From contig JAAYBY010000012.1 in NCBI GenBank assembly GCA_012729935.1, positions 1-10,229 on the forward strand: DNA of 10,229 nucleotides, read 5' to 3'. The stretch comes from Clostridiaceae bacterium (GTDB taxonomy: Bacteria; Bacillota; Clostridia; Saccharofermentanales; UBA5734). The translations under genes and the position numbers were made by a program. The notes below the pieces were generated by a model, which was not told the origin of the DNA, searched no databases, and saw only the letters and a list, made by a program, of their open reading frames with translations. This document shows positions 7,249 through 10,229 of the stretch, one piece after another (the first letter of the stretch is position 1; each line of letters opens with the position of its first letter).

Positions 7249-8403
7249 ATGATTCACCGACAGAAAAAAAAGAAACCTCAACAAAGCAGAGCCAGCCTGA
7301 TCCTAACGATCGTGCTGGCTTTCCTGCTGATTGTCGGAGCGGCTGTATTGATCAGTCAGCTGCCGGATGATGAGAGCTGGCAGCTGCCGCAAAATACAGA
7401 CAACGAGACAGAAGAACAGATATCGGGATTTGATTGCGAGCCGGCTGATGCTCAAAGGCTTTATCCTTTTGGTGAACGGGTCGTTCGTGTTTCCGGTGAA
7501 CGTATCACCTGTTTGGATATCCTCGGTTCTGAACGATTCGCGGTCGATGTAGATTTTGAAAACCCGTTTGTAACCTCCCGTCAAGGCTGGCTGCTTACAG
7601 CTGATCGCGAAAGCAGACGCTATGTCATGATCACGCCGGACGGAGAAGCTTTCAGAGGACAGCTTCAGGGACTGATCTGCGATACAGCAATCAGCCCGGA
7701 CGGGACGGTCGCGCTGATTCAGGAACAGGAAGGCAGCACAGGCGTGGTCACAATCCTTGAGGCACAGACGGGCAGACATCTATTTGATTGCTTTTTTCCC
7801 GAATCGGGATATGTCCTTTCTGTGGCATTTACAAAAGACAACAAGGCATTTGATGTGGTCATCGTTAATACTGACGGTTCTCAGGTACAGATGATCGTGA
7901 AACGTTTTGACTTGTCAGGAAAAGCTCAAGGTCAATTACTGCCTGATATCAACGAATTATCACCACTGATCGTTCACCAGAATGAAGAGCAGATCGTTTT
8001 GGCCGGATACAGCCAGCTGATGGCTGTCCGTTATGAAACCGATCGCGCTGTCTGGACAAAGCGATTTGGTCAAATTACATCGATTACTGAGCAAAACAGC
8101 AATCTGTACGTTCTGGCCAGCGAAAAATCTGAAGGTGCCGCTTCGCTTTACCGGATAACGGAAGATGGAACAACGAAGGAAATCATGACAGCAGGTGAAA
8201 ACAAACTTGCGTTGGCTGTATTTGATGAGTTGATCGCTTTGGGCAACGGCTCACACATCCGATTGCTTCAACAGGATGACGATGACTGGTATCAGGATGT
8301 GACGCTTCAGTCAGATATCATTCGCTTTGCATTTTCGGATGATGAGAGCTTGATTGCGGTTACACACAGCGGCGTACGCCGGATCAATATCGTTAGACCG
8401 TAG
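7249..8403 (+). CDS. DUF5711-like membrane-anchored beta-propeller protein
   Basis: This encodes a 384-residue protein with a Lys-rich N-terminus, one hydrophobic helix (about 16-36), an acidic Asn/Glu-rich linker, and a domain of about 325 residues built from repeated short beta-strand units. Examples are ISPDGTVALI, FTKDNKAFDVVIV and FSDDESLIAVTHSG. This is the look of a WD40/YVTN-like propeller held on the outer face of the membrane. It resembles the DUF5711 family of Clostridia, recalled rather than searched. The ATG directly follows the stop of the DUF4340 gene in the same reading frame. The nearest ribosome binding site, AGGAAGG (7226-7232), is 16 bases upstream, which is rather far, so coupled translation is likely. 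Its position makes it a probable accessory protein of the transporter. No enzymatic motif is seen. Confidence 0.75.
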   Translation: MIHRQKKKKPQQSRASLILTIVLAFLLIVGAAVLISQLPDDESWQLPQNTDNETEEQISGFDCEPADAQRLYPFGERVVRVSGERITCLDILGSERFAVDVDFENPFVTSRQGWLLTADRESRRYVMITPDGEAFRGQLQGLICDTAISPDGTVALIQEQEGSTGVVTILEAQTGRHLFDCFFPESGYVLSVAFTKDNKAFDVVIVNTDGSQVQMIVKRFDLSGKAQGQLLPDINELSPLIVHQNEEQIVLAGYSQLMAVRYETDRAVWTKRFGQITSITEQNSNLYVLASEKSEGAASLYRITEDGTTKEIMTAGENKLALAVFDELIALGNGSHIRLLQQDDDDWYQDVTLQSDIIRFAFSDDESLIAVTHSGVRRINIVRP

Positions 8404-8437
8404 TACATGGATGAACGGTTCTGTTAAAGGAGCATTT

Positions 8438-10229
8438 ATGAGTAACGAAAAAAACCAGACCATCAAGTCGCGTCAGGATATCCCTGAAAAATATCGCTGG
8501 CAGCTTGAGGATATTTTCGCATCGGATGATGCGTGGGAAGCGACTTTGCTTCAGATTCCACAGATGCAGACGACTGTAACCGGGTACAAAGGACGGCTGT
8601 CAGAAGATCCTGAACGTCTTGCAGCTGCCCTGGAAGCATCCGAAAAACTCGATATGCTGCTGATGGAATTAATTGCATATGCCAGGATGCGTCGTGACGA
8701 AGACAATGGCATCGGCTTGTATCAGGACATGACAGACCGGGTAACCAGTCTTTATTACCAATCAGCTGCGACAACAGCGTTTTTAGCACCGGAAATAGCT
8801 GAAATTCCGGAAGAGACATTAAAAAGCTGGCTCAGTGAATCCAGCTCGCTTGAACCCTTTCGACATCAGCTGGAAAATCTGATGCGCTCAAGACCACATC
8901 TGCTTCCTGAGCGTGAAGAAGCGCTCCTTTCCCGATTCGGCCCTGTTACCGAGGGCATCGGTCATACCTATACCATGCTGGATAATGTTGACATCAAGCT
9001 TGGAGCAATCAAAGATGAGACAGGAGAAACAATTGAACTGACACCGGCTGTCTTCGGGCAGCTGCGTGAGCACCACAGCAGAACCGTTCGCGCGAAAGCC
9101 TTTGCCCAAATCCACAAAGCCTTTTCTGATTTAGGCCGGACTTTTGCAACACTGTATTCGACGCAGATTAAGGCAGATATCCTCTTTGCCTTGGCCCGCA
9201 ACCATCAGAACAGCCTGAGTGCCGCTTTATTTGAAGATAATCTGCCTGTCAGCTTATATGAAGGCCTGATTGAGTCAATCCATCAAGGACAACCGACACT
9301 TAATCGATATTTAAGTTTACGAAAAAAGCGTCTTGGCCTTGATGAACTGCACATCTACGATACATATGTACCCATGCTGGACATGCCGGCCAGACGTTAT
9401 TCATTTGACCAAGCATGCGACATGATCCGAAAGGGACTGGAACCATTGGGTCCGGTTTATCAGGAAGCTCTGGAACGTCATTTGTCAAACCGTTGGATCG
9501 ATGTGTATGAAACACCGGGAAAGACCAGCGGTGCTTTCTCCTGGGGAACGTACCGGTCACATCCTTACATTCTGCTGAATTTCAGCGGCACACAGTCAGA
9601 TCTGTTCACGCTGGCCCATGAACTGGGCCACAGCCTGCATACCTGGTTCAGTGACAAGCGACCCTATTCAGAATCCCATTATCCGATTTTTCTCGCTGAA
9701 ATCGCATCAACTGTCAATGAAATTCTCCTGATGCGCACGTTGCTGGAGGCGTGTGACGATCAGACGGAGAGTGGTCGACTGGAAAAAGCCTATCTTTTGA
9801 ACCACTTTCTGGAAACCTTCCGGCTGACTGTTTTCCGACAGACGATGTTTGCAGAATTCGAATGGTCTGTTCACCAGCGCGTTGAGCAGGGAGAGGCGTT
9901 GACAGCAGATACGATCTGTACTGTTTATCAGGGATTGCTCAGTCAATATTTCGGACCTGACGTTATCATCGACGATTTTATGAAATGGGAATGGACCCGC
10001 ATCCCGCATTTTTATAACGCCTATTATGTTTTTCAATACGCAACCGGGTTTTCAGCCGCCGTCGCCATCAGCCGCCAGATTCTGACGGAAGGCCAGCCGG
10101 CAGTGGACCGCTATCTGGCATTTCTTTCGTCCGGCGGATCGGATTATCCGCTAAACCTGCTGGCAAAAACCGGCGTTGATTTATCAGGTCCGGAACCGGT
10201 TGACCTTGCGATGCAGGAATTTTCGGACC
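8438..10229 (+). CDS. pepF: Oligoendopeptidase F (M3B zinc metallopeptidase), 3' end cut
   Basis: The frame is open from the ATG at 8438 to the window edge, giving 597 complete codons, close to the roughly 600-residue length of PepF, so only a few residues are missing. It is a cytosolic zinc endopeptidase that cleaves short peptides. The zinc motif HELGH gives His394, Glu395 and His398 (codons from 9617). The third zinc ligand is Glu421 in AEIAS. Near the C-terminus, HFYNAYYVFQYATG supplies the Tyr-rich substrate-binding loop of the M3 family. The start MSNEKN...IPEKYRWQLEDIF is typical of PepF. AAAGGAG (8426-8432) lies 5 bases before the ATG. There are 34 bases between the DUF5711 stop and this start, with no terminator or convincing promoter, so read-through from the transporter operon is likely. 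All catalytic residues are present. Confidence 0.96.
   Translation, partial: MSNEKNQTIKSRQDIPEKYRWQLEDIFASDDAWEATLLQIPQMQTTVTGYKGRLSEDPERLAAALEASEKLDMLLMELIAYARMRRDEDNGIGLYQDMTDRVTSLYYQSAATTAFLAPEIAEIPEETLKSWLSESSSLEPFRHQLENLMRSRPHLLPEREEALLSRFGPVTEGIGHTYTMLDNVDIKLGAIKDETGETIELTPAVFGQLREHHSRTVRAKAFAQIHKAFSDLGRTFATLYSTQIKADILFALARNHQNSLSAALFEDNLPVSLYEGLIESIHQGQPTLNRYLSLRKKRLGLDELHIYDTYVPMLDMPARRYSFDQACDMIRKGLEPLGPVYQEALERHLSNRWIDVYETPGKTSGAFSWGTYRSHPYILLNFSGTQSDLFTLAHELGHSLHTWFSDKRPYSESHYPIFLAEIASTVNEILLMRTLLEACDDQTESGRLEKAYLLNHFLETFRLTVFRQTMFAEFEWSVHQRVEQGEALTADTICTVYQGLLSQYFGPDVIIDDFMKWEWTRIPHFYNAYYVFQYATGFSAAVAISRQILTEGQPAVDRYLAFLSSGGSDYPLNLLAKTGVDLSGPEPVDLAMQEFSD

Noticed and set aside
6625..7779. 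Minus-strand open frames opposite the DUF4340 and DUF5711 genes
   Set aside because: They have no ribosome binding site and no recognisable domain, and they oppose continuous plus-strand genes of a tight operon.

Overview
The window is a single co-directional, all-plus-strand stretch of a low-to-mid-GC (roughly half G+C) bacterial chromosome. It most resembles Firmicutes of the class Clostridia. The reasons are a GroEL of ordinary bacterial type, a DUF6106-type membrane protein, a bacterial acyl-ACP thioesterase, a DUF5711-type propeller protein and a PepF-type oligoendopeptidase, all with strong GGAGG-like ribosome binding sites. Genus is not determinable by eye. No RNA genes, insertion sequences, CRISPR arrays or phage genes are visible.

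Layout: (1) 2-787 is the C-terminal half of groEL, ending in a GGM-type tail and closed by a clear intrinsic terminator (824-853). (2) 938-1462 encodes a two-helix membrane protein of DUF6106 type, with a plausible promoter just upstream. (3) 1541-2311 encodes an acyl-ACP thioesterase, closed by a second strong terminator (2337-2364). (4) An extended -10 promoter overlaps the end of that terminator and opens a tight operon. The operon holds a GldA-like ABC ATPase (2428-3381), an ABC-2 type permease (3386-4171), a GldG-like auxiliary protein (4178-5680), a DUF4340 protein with an internal duplication (5704-7248) and a DUF5711-like membrane-anchored beta-propeller protein (7249-8403). Gaps between these genes are 0 to 23 bases. 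(5) 8438 to the window end is an almost complete oligoendopeptidase F (M3B zinc peptidase), 34 bases downstream of the operon with no terminator between.

The most interesting unit is the five-gene transporter module. The ATPase and permease form the ABC-2 core. GldG-like, DUF4340 and DUF5711-like proteins each have an N-terminal membrane anchor and a large domain predicted outside the membrane. GldA/GldF/GldG are known from Bacteroidetes gliding motility, but nothing here suggests a gliding organism. The module is better read as an envelope export or surface-assembly transporter of unknown substrate, with DUF5711 as a possible accessory subunit. The DUF4340 and DUF5711 genes lie in the same reading frame, separated by one TAA codon that directly abuts the ATG.
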